Shown here: piece by piece, positions 52,513-61,096 of the stretch
Layout of the letters: every line of letters starts with the position of its first letter
Position numbering within the stretch: position 1 is the stretch's first letter
DNA from: Bdellovibrio sp. ArHS
Lineage (GTDB): Bacteria; Bdellovibrionota; Bdellovibrionia; Bdellovibrionales; Bdellovibrionaceae
Direction: 5' to 3'
Assembly: GCF_000786105.1 (NCBI RefSeq)
Contig: NZ_JTEV01000016.1
Coordinates: 62,001 to 126,000, forward strand
DNA length: 64,000 nucleotides
The notes under the pieces: model-generated
The model's input: only the letters and a program-made list of their open reading frames with translations
Told to the model about the DNA's origin: nothing
Database searches by the model: none
Made by a program: the position numbers and the translations under genes

Positions 52513-52543
52513 AAGAAACCGCAGCTCTCCGCTGCGGTTTCTT
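52513..52543. terminator. Rho-independent terminator
   Basis: A 13-bp perfect stem (AAGAAACCGCAGC and complement) with a five-base loop begins 11 nt after the coiled-coil gene. The T-rich tail is short. Confidence 0.8.
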
Positions 52544-52659
52544 CGTCTAGGGCTCCGGCACAGCTCTTCCTAAGTCCGGCAATTTTTTACTGTCTTAGTG
52601 CTCATCCATACTTTGATGCTAACATAAAAGAATCCTGAACATTTAACCGGAGCCCTTTT

Positions 52660-53535
52660 GTGAAACTAATGACCCTTCTGTCGATCGTGTGTTTATCCTC
52701 TGCCGCCCAGGCCTTTGAAAATCCTTCGATGTTAAAAAAATACTACTGGGGAGATTTTAGTTTTGACGGCTCTAAGATCCGCGCTAACTCGGCCGGAACA
52801 AATTTCAACAACACGGAAAAATGGGTCAAAAGTAAAGAAGGCAATAATCAATACAGTATGAAGTGGGGCACTGAAGACATTGAGGGCTCTGAGGTGTTGA
52901 CGATCTCTGAAACGCTTCTGACGAATGGAAAGGAAAAAGGAAAGTCTTCGGTCTATGCCCGCACCTCTAGTTTTTATAAAGACAAACTGCGCGCTTCGAC
53001 CATTTGTTATGGTCATGCCGCGGACGGGTCGTGGGCCAATCCCTCGAAGAATGAATTAAAGTGTGTGACGGCGACTCGCCGGGCCTGCGAGCGCTTGATG
53101 GATTCCTATTTCAAGGAAGCCGATAAAAACAACATGATTTCGACGAAGGCGGGGGGGGTAAAAGAAACTCAGAAAAAGGCCGAACAATGCGCAAGCTTTC
53201 TGGATAGTTATGCCAAGATGGCGTTGGCCTTCGGGAATCAGTCTTCACAGCTTGAAAAGCGTCAGAAGGATGTCATTGATCAGGACACCGACCGCTTAAA
53301 AGCGCAAATCAAAGAAGCGACCGGAAACAAGCTTTGGAACATCACGGATTTAAATTCAGCAAACTCTGCTTCCGAATTGGAAAAAACAGCCCAAAACTTT
53401 TCCGGTTCGATGGAGGGGATGCGTGCTTTGAACGCCGCCTTGGAAGCCTGTGTGAGCGCTTCTGGGGATTTCGAAAGCAATTCAGTTCGTGGTGGAGCCC
53501 CCGGACCTGCCGCCGCCGCGACTGGCAAAAAATAA
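52660..53535 (+). CDS. Exported hypothetical protein
   Basis: 291 residues with a signal peptide (LMTLLSIVCLSSAAQA). The N-terminal half is beta-rich, with Cys in TICYGHA and ELKCVTATRRACERL; the C-terminal half is helical and ends in an Ala/Gly/Pro tail. No family is recognised. It starts at GTG 52660, where GGAG lies seven bases upstream. It is followed 18 nt later by a DUF3617-like gene and is probably co-transcribed. Confidence 0.7.
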   Translation: MKLMTLLSIVCLSSAAQAFENPSMLKKYYWGDFSFDGSKIRANSAGTNFNNTEKWVKSKEGNNQYSMKWGTEDIEGSEVLTISETLLTNGKEKGKSSVYARTSSFYKDKLRASTICYGHAADGSWANPSKNELKCVTATRRACERLMDSYFKEADKNNMISTKAGGVKETQKKAEQCASFLDSYAKMALAFGNQSSQLEKRQKDVIDQDTDRLKAQIKEATGNKLWNITDLNSANSASELEKTAQNFSGSMEGMRALNAALEACVSASGDFESNSVRGGAPGPAAAATGKK

Positions 53536-53553
53536 AACGAGAAGGTGCCTTTC

Positions 53554-53967
53554 ATGAAATACGCAATCATCCTGACGGTGTTTCTTACGTCTTTTGCGCA
53601 AGCGCAAAAGCTTGAGCCGGGACTATGGAAGACTAAGAGTGTGCTGATCTTAAATGGGATTCCCCTGCCTCCAGCTGAAAATGAAGAGTGTATTTCCAGC
53701 ACCCAAACAAAGAATCTCAAAGAGACCATTACCAAGGAACTTAAGAAGAACGACTGTCAGTTAAATCACTGGCAGTTAAAGGGCATGCAGCTTCAAGCTT
53801 CCTTAAGCTGTCAGAAAAGTGAATTCAATGCCAAAGGGACTTTGCGCGGCAAAGTCACAGCGAAAAGTTATGATTTAAGTGGCGAGGCGGAAGGCACCTA
53901 TAACGTCATTCCTTCGCAAGCTACATTGAAGCTCACGGGCCGATGGACCCGTGTCTGCAAGAAATAA
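53554..53967 (+). CDS. DUF3617-like exported protein
   Basis: 137 residues with a signal peptide (AIILTVFLTSFAQA). The start of the mature part, LEPGLWKTKS, followed by paired Cys (EECISS, NDCQLN, LSCQKS, RVCKK) and a final beta-sheet, resembles DUF3617, a periplasmic family of unknown function. I chose ATG 53554, at the signal peptide, over the GTG three codons upstream. The stop abuts the convergent ClC gene with no gap. Confidence 0.75.
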   Translation: MKYAIILTVFLTSFAQAQKLEPGLWKTKSVLILNGIPLPPAENEECISSTQTKNLKETITKELKKNDCQLNHWQLKGMQLQASLSCQKSEFNAKGTLRGKVTAKSYDLSGEAEGTYNVIPSQATLKLTGRWTRVCKK

Positions 53968-55323
53968 TCAGTGTTTTTTCTCTAAAAGTTCAGGGGCATT
54001 TTGGCGTATAAGATTATGCGCCACTTGCTCATAAAATGACGTCGAATTCACCAGACGAGCCATGACATTTGCAACCAATGACGACAGCATCAGATACAAT
54101 ATAATTTCGTGCGAATCGCTCATTTCCAAAACTAAAACAAAAGAAGTAAATGGCGTGCGCGTGATTCCCGTTAAAAAGGCAACCATCCCCACCATAATCA
54201 TCAGCTTGACGTATTCAAACCCAAAACTCTGCGCCAGAAACTGACCTAAGGTGGCGCCGCTGGCAAGAGCCGGAGCAAACACGCCGCCAATCACGCCGCC
54301 GACGTAGGTAAAAAAGTTTCCCAAAATTCGACCGATCGGCAAGCTGGCTTCCGTCGGATTTAATGGGTGATCTAAAATGGAAACCATCACGGTCTTTCCC
54401 GCGCCGACCGTGCTCGGGCCACAAAGATAAATTGTCAGACTTAGGCAGGCGCCAAAAAACAGTGTAATAAGCACTTTCACCCAGAAGGATTTTTTGTTTC
54501 GCCAGGAAGAAACCCGAAAAAGACTTTCCGCAAAGAAACTTCCGACGACACCGACGATAGCGGCAATGGCCACGGTTTGATAAAGGGCGTGCCAGTTGTA
54601 TGCCTGGAATCGGGCATCACCCAAATAAAGATAGTTACCTAAAAATACCTGCGCCAAAATCCCGGCGATGATGACTGCTTGAAAGACGGCAGTGCGAATC
54701 ACGCTGATATGAGTTTTTGACATCTCTTCAATGGCGAAAACAATTCCTCCCAAAGGCGTGTTGAAGGCCGAGGCCAAGCCCGCAGCGCCGCCGGCAAGAA
54801 TCATGGAAGGAAGCTGTGGTTGAGGAAACTTTTTGGGCCAATACTTAGAAAACTGATAGAACACAGCGGCTGAAACTTGCAAGGTGGGACCTTCACGTCC
54901 CGAGACTCCGCCCCCGAAAATGCAAAGGCATGAGCCGATAATTTTCGCGATGACCATGCGGATACTTAAAAGTTTTTTCAAAAATGGATGATTGCTGGGG
55001 GCCATCTCGGCGGCCGCAAGAACTTGAGGAATGCCGCTGCCTAGGGCCTCTTTGGAAAAAAAGTGCCCGATAAGAAAAGATGCTAGCACCGCCAGAGGTG
55101 CTGTGAAGAGTAACAAGTGAGAGTTGGCATGCTGCAAAGCCCATTCTTCACAGATTTTAAATAGAACATTGTAAAGCACCGAGATGCCCGCAGCTGCTCC
55201 CGCAGCCAGCCAGAAGGGGAGGTTGAAGAAAATTTTATTTTGCGCAGTTTTGACGTGCTCGTGCTGAAGAAGATCGGATGGACGCATTCGTTCATTAGTA
55301 ACAGCATTTCGGTACGGGCGCAT
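53968..55323 (-). CDS. ClC-family chloride/proton antiporter
   Basis: 451 residues with about ten membrane helices. Chloride-site motifs are GSGIP, GREGPTLQ (gating Glu) and GGIVFAIEEMSK; the last keeps the Glu that carries protons in transporters such as E. coli ClcA, which favours an antiporter over a channel. There is no CBS domain. ATG 55323 has GGAG four bases upstream; an ATG four codons earlier lacks a site. It is last of uppP-mscS-clc. Confidence 0.9.
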   Translation of the reverse strand: MRPYRNAVTNERMRPSDLLQHEHVKTAQNKIFFNLPFWLAAGAAAGISVLYNVLFKICEEWALQHANSHLLLFTAPLAVLASFLIGHFFSKEALGSGIPQVLAAAEMAPSNHPFLKKLLSIRMVIAKIIGSCLCIFGGGVSGREGPTLQVSAAVFYQFSKYWPKKFPQPQLPSMILAGGAAGLASAFNTPLGGIVFAIEEMSKTHISVIRTAVFQAVIIAGILAQVFLGNYLYLGDARFQAYNWHALYQTVAIAAIVGVVGSFFAESLFRVSSWRNKKSFWVKVLITLFFGACLSLTIYLCGPSTVGAGKTVMVSILDHPLNPTEASLPIGRILGNFFTYVGGVIGGVFAPALASGATLGQFLAQSFGFEYVKLMIMVGMVAFLTGITRTPFTSFVLVLEMSDSHEIILYLMLSSLVANVMARLVNSTSFYEQVAHNLIRQNAPELLEKKH

Positions 55324-55375
55324 ATCACTCCGCATCGAAACGCTGCATTAGTGGTCTTGTAAAATCACAAGCCGC

Positions 55376-56512
55376 TTATGTCGAGACCGAAGCGCTTTCA
55401 GGATTTTTGTAATACACAGTTTGTGTAGGGTAAGCAAAATCCACTTTTAGCTGTTCCGCGATCTTTAGAATTTCTAAAAATATTTTCTGCTGCAAGGCAA
55501 GTTCTTCAGCGCCGGTAGACACATTGATATGAAAGTTCAAAAGAACATCCAGTGACGAGGCATTGTAGTTATTAAAGGCCACCGTGATGGTGTCTGGATT
55601 CACTTCTGGGTGCTGGCGTAAAATGTAGCGAACATGTTCACAGAACTCTTCAATCTTTTGGGGCGTGGTCTCATAGGTCAGACCCAGAATCTGACGAATG
55701 CGGCGGGCGGGGCGAACTCCCATGTTGTCGATGGTTTCTTTGGCCATCATCGCATTGGGGATGGTGATTACCGAGTTGTAGAAGGTGCGAATGCGAGTTG
55801 AGCGGAAGCCGATCTCTTCCACGGTGCCTTCCATGTCTTTCACTTTCACCCAGTCGCCGATTTTAAACGGGTGATCGACCAGAATTGTGATGGAACCAAA
55901 AAGATTGGCGGCGGTGTCTTGCGCTGCCAAGGCTAAAGCCAAACCTCCCAGTCCCAGACCGGCGAGTAGAGACATCACGTTCAGGCCAAAACTTTGTAAA
56001 GCGATCAGCACGCCGAGCACCACCACGACGACTTTCATCGCGCGCGAGGCAAAGGGCACAAGCTGGTCATCATAGGTGCTTTCCGTCTTCGCGGCCATAT
56101 CCATAAAGACCGTACTTAAGGCATCGACGGCATAGTAAATCACACGTATCAAATAAAGTGCTACCAGCCCTTTAAGAACGTGGTCATAATAAGTTCCGAA
56201 TTTTCCCGACAACTCAATGGCGTCACCAATCGCAAACCAGAAAAAGATCACCAAAAGCCAGGCCATCGGGCGCTCGATAGGCAGAGCCAGGAAATAAGCC
56301 GAAAAGCTTTTCGGGAATTTTTTAATAAAAGGATTGTGTCTTTTGAATTCCTTTAAAATGAATTGAAAGACGGGGCGAAGAAAGAAGCCGAGTACCAGAG
56401 CTAAACCTAAAGCTCCCCACTTCCAGTTGGGAATGACAAAGACGGTGGCTTTCAAAGCCACGGTCAGATCGTGCGAGAAGAGTTCGGTTTGTTCAAAAAG
56501 AAACTTTTCCAT
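55376..56512 (-). CDS. MscS-family mechanosensitive channel
   Basis: Releases solutes when membrane tension rises. 378 residues: four N-terminal helices, then the pore helix GLGLGGLALALAAQDTAANLFG and the beta domain (GDWVKVKDMEGTVEEIGFRST). The pattern fits an YnaI/YbdG-like extended MscS. AGGTGA lies before ATG 56512. It is 23 nt from uppP. Confidence 0.93.
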   Translation of the reverse strand: MEKFLFEQTELFSHDLTVALKATVFVIPNWKWGALGLALVLGFFLRPVFQFILKEFKRHNPFIKKFPKSFSAYFLALPIERPMAWLLVIFFWFAIGDAIELSGKFGTYYDHVLKGLVALYLIRVIYYAVDALSTVFMDMAAKTESTYDDQLVPFASRAMKVVVVVLGVLIALQSFGLNVMSLLAGLGLGGLALALAAQDTAANLFGSITILVDHPFKIGDWVKVKDMEGTVEEIGFRSTRIRTFYNSVITIPNAMMAKETIDNMGVRPARRIRQILGLTYETTPQKIEEFCEHVRYILRQHPEVNPDTITVAFNNYNASSLDVLLNFHINVSTGAEELALQQKIFLEILKIAEQLKVDFAYPTQTVYYKNPESASVST

Positions 56513-56535
56513 GGATCACCTCAAAGAATGCAAAT

Positions 56536-57327
56536 CTAAGTCAGCTGAAGATTGTGTCCGGTATAAATCATAATAAGGATGATGATGCCAAGGACGATGC
56601 GATAGTAGCCAAAACCTCGGAAACCGTATCGTGCGACTATATTAATGAAGAACTTAATGGCCAGCATGGCGACGAAAAAAGCCACCACGCAGCCCACGGC
56701 CAAAACTCCCAGTTGTCCTGCCTCAATTGTTTTGTAGACCTTTAACAATTTATAACCCGTGGCTGCGGCCATTGTCGGTACGGCCAAGAAAAATGAAAAT
56801 TCGGCTGCTTCCTTTTTATTCATGCCAAGCGTCAATCCGCCCATGATTGTGGCTGCGGACCGCGACACTCCGGGGATCATGGCCAAGGCTTGAAACAGCC
56901 CCAGCTTCACCGAGTCACCATAGGAAAGATCATCGGTTTTGCGCCCCATCGCCGTGAGGTGCGCAAAAATTCGATCGGACCATACCAAAATGCCGCCGCC
57001 GATGATCAACGCCCACGCGACCACCTGAACGCTGCCCAACATTTGATCGACCAAGTCTTTCACCAAGAACCCGATAATGCCAGTCGGCAGGAAGGCGACG
57101 AAAAGTTTTTTATAGAAATTCCAGTCGGGAAGGAAGCGTTTCCAGTACAACACGAGCACTGACAAAATCGCGCCGAACTGAATGATGACTTCGAAGTTCT
57201 TAACAAACTGATCGTCATGAATGCCCATCACCGAACTGGCGATCACCATGTGTCCCGTGGACGAAATCGGCAGAAATTCAGTGATGCCTTCGACGATACC
57301 GAGGATGATCGCATGCAGATAATTCAT
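56536..57327 (-). CDS. uppP: Undecaprenyl-diphosphatase (BacA/UppP)
   Basis: Recycles undecaprenyl diphosphate to the phosphate carrier used for murein and surface polysaccharide synthesis. 263 residues and about eight membrane helices. The catalytic motifs IVEGITEFLPISSTGH and PGVSRSAATIMGGL are both intact. It is the first gene of a three-gene minus-strand unit with mscS and clc, all membrane-stress or envelope functions. Confidence 0.96.
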   Translation of the reverse strand: MNYLHAIILGIVEGITEFLPISSTGHMVIASSVMGIHDDQFVKNFEVIIQFGAILSVLVLYWKRFLPDWNFYKKLFVAFLPTGIIGFLVKDLVDQMLGSVQVVAWALIIGGGILVWSDRIFAHLTAMGRKTDDLSYGDSVKLGLFQALAMIPGVSRSAATIMGGLTLGMNKKEAAEFSFFLAVPTMAAATGYKLLKVYKTIEAGQLGVLAVGCVVAFFVAMLAIKFFINIVARYGFRGFGYYRIVLGIIILIMIYTGHNLQLT

Positions 57328-57417
57328 TGAGGAGTTCCTTAGTTGGCTGTTGGAAATCAGTGCGCTTCATTCTTAAGAATTGCCTTCGTGGGTTCAATGT
57401 TCGATGGAATGTGTCAA

Positions 57418-57440
57418 AAAATTTAAGATTTATTTAAGAT
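57418..57440. repeat. Tandem TTTAAGAT repeat before the subtilase
   Basis: Two ATTTAAGATT units lie ten bases apart, one helical turn, about 60-80 nt before the subtilase start. The first is part of a 13-mer also found at 26675. A 12-nt palindrome ATTCTTAAGAAT lies just upstream at 57369-57380. This may be an operator. Confidence 0.35.
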
Positions 57441-57500
57441 TTTCCTAACATTTGGGGATGAAATCTGAATATGATTTTTTTACCACGGAGGGGGTTTAAT

Positions 57501-59057
57501 ATGAAACGTGCATTATTATTAGGTGCATTGTTGTTCGGTTCACAGGCGTTCGCTGGCGAATACTTGGTGAAATATAAGAACACAAGCGCGCTCAACATGC
57601 TTAACACAATGACAATGTCTAAAGTTGCGACTGTTCAAATGACTGATCACAACGCAACGGCAAGTCTTGTAAAAGTGAACATCGTAAAAAGCCACGAAGC
57701 ACAAGCTTTGGCGAGTCTTCTTTCTCAACCAGGCGTTGAGTACGTTGTTCCGAACTTCAAATTGAAAGCCTTCTCGGCTCCTGTTGATGCTGCGGCATTA
57801 AAAGAGCAATGGGCGATCGCAAAAGTTCAAGCTGAAAAAGCTTGGCAACGTGCGGGTAATAAGGGGAACCGCAATGTGATCGTGGCAGTTATCGATACAG
57901 GTGTTGACTACCGCCATCCATCTTTGGCTCCGAACATGATCCCAGGTTATGACTTCAAAGAAAACGATGCCGATCCAATGGATAAAACAGGATTCCAAAA
58001 TCCAGGTCACGGTACTCACTGCGCGGGCGCAGTAGGTGCAACTGGTTTGGTTGACGGTGGTATCATCGGTTTGGCTCCGGAAGTTTCTATGATGCCACTT
58101 CGCTTCTTGGGTGAAGATGGTTCTGGTGACTTGAATAACGCGATCAAAGCTATCGACTATGCGGTCGAAAAAGGCGCGCATATTATCTCTGCATCTTGGG
58201 GTGCGGCGGTTCCTCGTTCTACAGCGGCTCCTCTTCTTGAGGCGATCAAACGTGCTGATGATAAAGGTGTTATCTTCATCGCAGCAGCGGCGAACGATGG
58301 TAAAAACAACGACAAAACTGAGATGTATCCAGCAAACAACGGTTTCCCTAACTCTATCACAGTTGCGGCTTCCGGTGCTTCTGATGCAAAACCATCTTGG
58401 TCTAACTACGGTACAGCGACTGTTCACGTAGCGGCTCCTGGTGAAAACATCATGAGCACATTGCCAAACAATAAGTACGGAAATCTTTCTGGTACTTCCA
58501 TGGCGACTCCGCTTGTATCTGGTCTAGTGGCTTTGATGAAAGCTCAAGATCCTTCTTTAACTGGTGCGCAAGTTCGTGCGATTCTACAAACGACAGGTGC
58601 TAAAGTTTCTATCGAAACTGCATGTAACTGCCGCGTTGACGCTTACGAAGCTGTTGAAGCCGTGATGTCTAAGAAAATGGTTGTCGTTCCTGCTGCAGCA
58701 ACGATCCAACCTTCTTCGACTTTGGCACTTTCTGTTCTTAACGGTAAGTCACCATTTAAATTCGCTTCTTCCAACACTTCAGTTGCGACTGTCGACAACA
58801 ACGGAACTTTGACGGCTGTTGCGAACGGTTCAACAACTGTGACTGTGACGGATGCTAACGGTAAAACAGCGACTACTTTGAACATCAACGTAGGTGCTAA
58901 ATCCGGCGGTTCAAATCCGAACCCTCCACCAGATGACGGTGGCGGTCTTCCTGATCCAGGCAACCCTGGCGAGCCAGGCGAATGCCCACTGGGTGATCCA
59001 ATGATCTGTCAAATCATCTGCCAGATCCAACCAGATCTACCATTCTGCCAACAGTAA
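57501..59057 (+). CDS. Secreted subtilisin-like serine protease (S8) with Big2-like domain
   Basis: 518 residues: signal peptide (MKRALLLGALLFGSQAFA), an inhibitor I9-like propeptide (to about 95), and an S8 domain with Asp132 (VIDTGVDYRHP), His170 (GHGTHCAG), Asn265 and Ser333 (SGTSMATP). A Big2-like domain (about 395-475) follows, then a Pro/Gly-rich linker and a Cys-rich end (ECPLGDPMICQIICQ). GGAGGGG precedes ATG 57501. Codon use is biased toward T-ending codons, as in highly expressed genes. It may digest prey protein; that role is inferred. Confidence 0.94.
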   Translation: MKRALLLGALLFGSQAFAGEYLVKYKNTSALNMLNTMTMSKVATVQMTDHNATASLVKVNIVKSHEAQALASLLSQPGVEYVVPNFKLKAFSAPVDAAALKEQWAIAKVQAEKAWQRAGNKGNRNVIVAVIDTGVDYRHPSLAPNMIPGYDFKENDADPMDKTGFQNPGHGTHCAGAVGATGLVDGGIIGLAPEVSMMPLRFLGEDGSGDLNNAIKAIDYAVEKGAHIISASWGAAVPRSTAAPLLEAIKRADDKGVIFIAAAANDGKNNDKTEMYPANNGFPNSITVAASGASDAKPSWSNYGTATVHVAAPGENIMSTLPNNKYGNLSGTSMATPLVSGLVALMKAQDPSLTGAQVRAILQTTGAKVSIETACNCRVDAYEAVEAVMSKKMVVVPAAATIQPSSTLALSVLNGKSPFKFASSNTSVATVDNNGTLTAVANGSTTVTVTDANGKTATTLNINVGAKSGGSNPNPPPDDGGGLPDPGNPGEPGECPLGDPMICQIICQIQPDLPFCQQ

Positions 59058-59070
59058 TTTTGGCGGTAGG

Positions 59071-59098
59071 AAAGGCTCCCTTCGGGGGGCCTTTTTTC
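59071..59098 (+). terminator. Rho-independent terminator of the subtilase gene
   Basis: AAAGGC-T-CCC pairs with GGG-G-GCCTTT around a TTCG-type loop, followed by a T-run, 13 nt after the stop. Confidence 0.85.
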
Positions 59099-59121
59099 GT
59101 TTTTGGGGCGGTCTTGCGACG

Positions 59122-59279
59122 GATTTGCTGAGGGGAACTGCGACTAGGTGTGGGCCGCTTCGGTCGGCACGCCTTCCGGGCTCAATCGCCGCCGCGCTTT
59201 GCGCGGTTCGCGCCATCGTGGCGCCGGCTAAGGCCGAGCCTTCGGACCCACACCTAGTCGCAGTTCCCCTCAGCAAATC
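59122..59279. repeat. 158-nt inverted-repeat element
   Basis: Perfect 33-nt arms (59122-59154 and 59247-59279, starting GATTTGCTGAGGGGAACTGC) enclose a 92-nt GC-rich centre with more small hairpins (for example GCGCTTTGCGC and GCGCC..GGCGC). It is the only copy in this window. There is no transposase and no obvious target duplication. Open frames on both strands read the same arms and are not genes. It fills most of the 410-nt gap between the subtilase and the crotonase. Confidence 0.8.
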
Positions 59280-59373
59280 TTTGCTAGATGCAAAGTTCAT
59301 TCGAATAAAAGACCGAGGGAGTTTGGGGTTGTTTGGTGGTTGGTAGGTTTTGGTGTTATTGCGTTTTTTTTTG

Positions 59374-59395
59374 GGGAGCCTTTGGCTCCCTTTTT
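59374..59395 (+). terminator. Rho-independent terminator after the inverted repeat
   Basis: GGGAGCC pairs with GGCTCCC around TTT, followed by five Ts. The only thing upstream since the subtilase terminator is the inverted-repeat element, so it may end a noncoding transcript or mop up read-through. Confidence 0.75.
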
Positions 59396-59467
59396 AGTTT
59401 TTGGGGGTTCTTGTTGTTGCTGGGGGGTGGGTCTTCTGGTTCAATCTTAGGGGTAGGGGTTTTTAAT

Positions 59468-60283
59468 ATGGATTTCTATTTGCAGAAGTTTACGCATCTT
59501 AAGGTTTCGCTTTCTGGGGCGGTGCTTTGGTTGAGGTTGGATAATGTTGAACAGAGCAACGCTATTTCGTTGGAGATGGTGGACTCTTTGACTCGGGTTT
59601 TGCGGTATGCGGATTTTGATTCTGGCGTGCGTGTGATTGTGATTCAGGGTGAGGGTCCTTCTTTCTGTGCCGGTGGCGATGTGAAGGCTATGCAGAATAA
59701 GACGGGGATGTTTGCTGGGGAAAGCAATGAGCTTCGTATGCGTTACATTCATGGGATTCAGCAGATTCCGAAGTGCATTGAAGAGCTTTCGACGCCTTTG
59801 ATTGCCATGGTGAACGGGCCGGCGATTGGGGCTGGTTGTGATTTGGCGATGATGTGTGATCTGCGTGTCGGCAGTGCTAAATCCAAGTTTGGCGAGACTT
59901 TTGTGAAGCTCGGACTGGTCCCCGGTGATGGCGGGACTTTTTTTCTTCAGCGGGTGATTGGTTTTTCTAAGGCGATGCAAATGTCTTTGACCGGTGATTT
60001 GATTGCGGGTGAACAGGCTTATCATTGGGGACTTTTGAATTATTTTGTCGAAGAAGCTCAGCTCGAGGCGGAAACTCGCAAGGTGGCTGAAAAGATTGCG
60101 GCAAATGCTCCTGTGGCGGTGCAGATGACGAAGAAGGCGATGAAGATGGCTTATCTTAATGATCTGCACACGGTCTTGGATGTGTCGGCGGCTTATCAAG
60201 GGATCACCCAACGCACGGCGGATCACTTCACGGCTTTGCAGGCCATGAAGGACAAAAAAACGCCCGAGTTTTCAGGGTATTAG
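59468..60283 (+). CDS. Enoyl-CoA hydratase/isomerase family protein
   Basis: 271 residues of the crotonase fold. The oxyanion-hole segments are SFCAGGDVKAM and NGPAIGAGCDLAMMCD. The two Glu of classical hydratases (Glu144 and Glu164, rat numbering) align with Asp and Phe here, while GLVPGDGGTFF places an Asp where PaaG-type isomerases have one. It therefore acts on an acyl-CoA but may be an isomerase rather than a hydratase. I chose ATG 59468, after AGGGG. The region upstream and the 5' half are strikingly G/T-rich on this strand. Confidence 0.85.
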   Translation: MDFYLQKFTHLKVSLSGAVLWLRLDNVEQSNAISLEMVDSLTRVLRYADFDSGVRVIVIQGEGPSFCAGGDVKAMQNKTGMFAGESNELRMRYIHGIQQIPKCIEELSTPLIAMVNGPAIGAGCDLAMMCDLRVGSAKSKFGETFVKLGLVPGDGGTFFLQRVIGFSKAMQMSLTGDLIAGEQAYHWGLLNYFVEEAQLEAETRKVAEKIAANAPVAVQMTKKAMKMAYLNDLHTVLDVSAAYQGITQRTADHFTALQAMKDKKTPEFSGY

Positions 60284-61095
60284 TTGTAGCGCGCGATACT
60301 TTCCAGGTCTTCTGCGCGGGAAGAAAGATTTTCTTTCAGGGTGTCTTTCTGACTTTTGCTGACCGTGCCCCAGAACTCGTCGATAAGAAACTTTTGAAAC
60401 GCTTTTTTGTGGGCATTAAGGGCTTCCGTGTAAGCGGGCAGTCGCACGGATTCGTAATCGGTAAAGAAGTCTTTCACGAATTTTTTCAGGTTTTCCTGAT
60501 TCTTTTTAGCTTCCAAAAACTGGTTTAAGACATGCTCTTTGCTTTCCTTTTCCAGTTTGATCGGAAAGGGATGGGCCTTTAAGAAGTTTTGTATTTTCTC
60601 TTTCTGAAGTGACGAAATCCCACCGATCCAAAATTCCACCGAGCGTTTGTAGCGTTTTTCTATTTTCTCCCGCGCTTTAGCTTCAGAGTCTTTTTCGATG
60701 TCCTCGCGCACGTCTTTGGCGAAATGAAAGAATTGCGATGGCTCCAAAGACAAAGAGGTTTTTACGGCGGTATCGCCAAAATAGCTTGAAAGTTTTTTGA
60801 AATAGTTTTGAAACTCTGCCATCTGTGCGGCCAGAAGTTCCGCGTCCGGTTTGTCTTTGTGAACTTGCGGTTCCAAAGAGCGAAGACTTTTGGCGATTTG
60901 TGGAAGCAGCTCTTTACGAGCAACGTCGACGTCTTTTTGCAGATCTTTTTTAAGCTCTTCACGCTGTTTGCTGGTCAGTTCGAAGTAGTCATCGGCCTTT
61001 GATGTCGCCAGATCATCAAACATCCGAACCATGATGCCAGAGCGGCTACAGGCTGACGCTAAAAGCACAAATGACAGAAGGATTAAATATTTCAT
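60280..61095 (-). CDS. Helical lipoprotein, DUF6279-like
   Basis: 271 residues. The signal peptide ends in a lipobox-like LLASAC (Cys16). The mature part is all alpha-helical and strongly charged; YFELTSKQREELKKDL near the start resembles the DUF6279 lipoprotein family. It is the last gene of a three-gene minus-strand unit, one base after the YciB-like gene, and overlaps the crotonase stop by four bases. The function is unknown. Confidence 0.7.
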   Translation of the reverse strand: MKYLILLSFVLLASACSRSGIMVRMFDDLATSKADDYFELTSKQREELKKDLQKDVDVARKELLPQIAKSLRSLEPQVHKDKPDAELLAAQMAEFQNYFKKLSSYFGDTAVKTSLSLEPSQFFHFAKDVREDIEKDSEAKAREKIEKRYKRSVEFWIGGISSLQKEKIQNFLKAHPFPIKLEKESKEHVLNQFLEAKKNQENLKKFVKDFFTDYESVRLPAYTEALNAHKKAFQKFLIDEFWGTVSKSQKDTLKENLSSRAEDLESIARYN

Positions 61096-61096
61096 A

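Noticed and set aside
59037-59346. Open frames on both strands over the inverted repeat
   Set aside because: They read the same repeat arms (LRGTATRCG one way, PHLVAVPLSKS the other), as expected for a palindromic element rather than genes.
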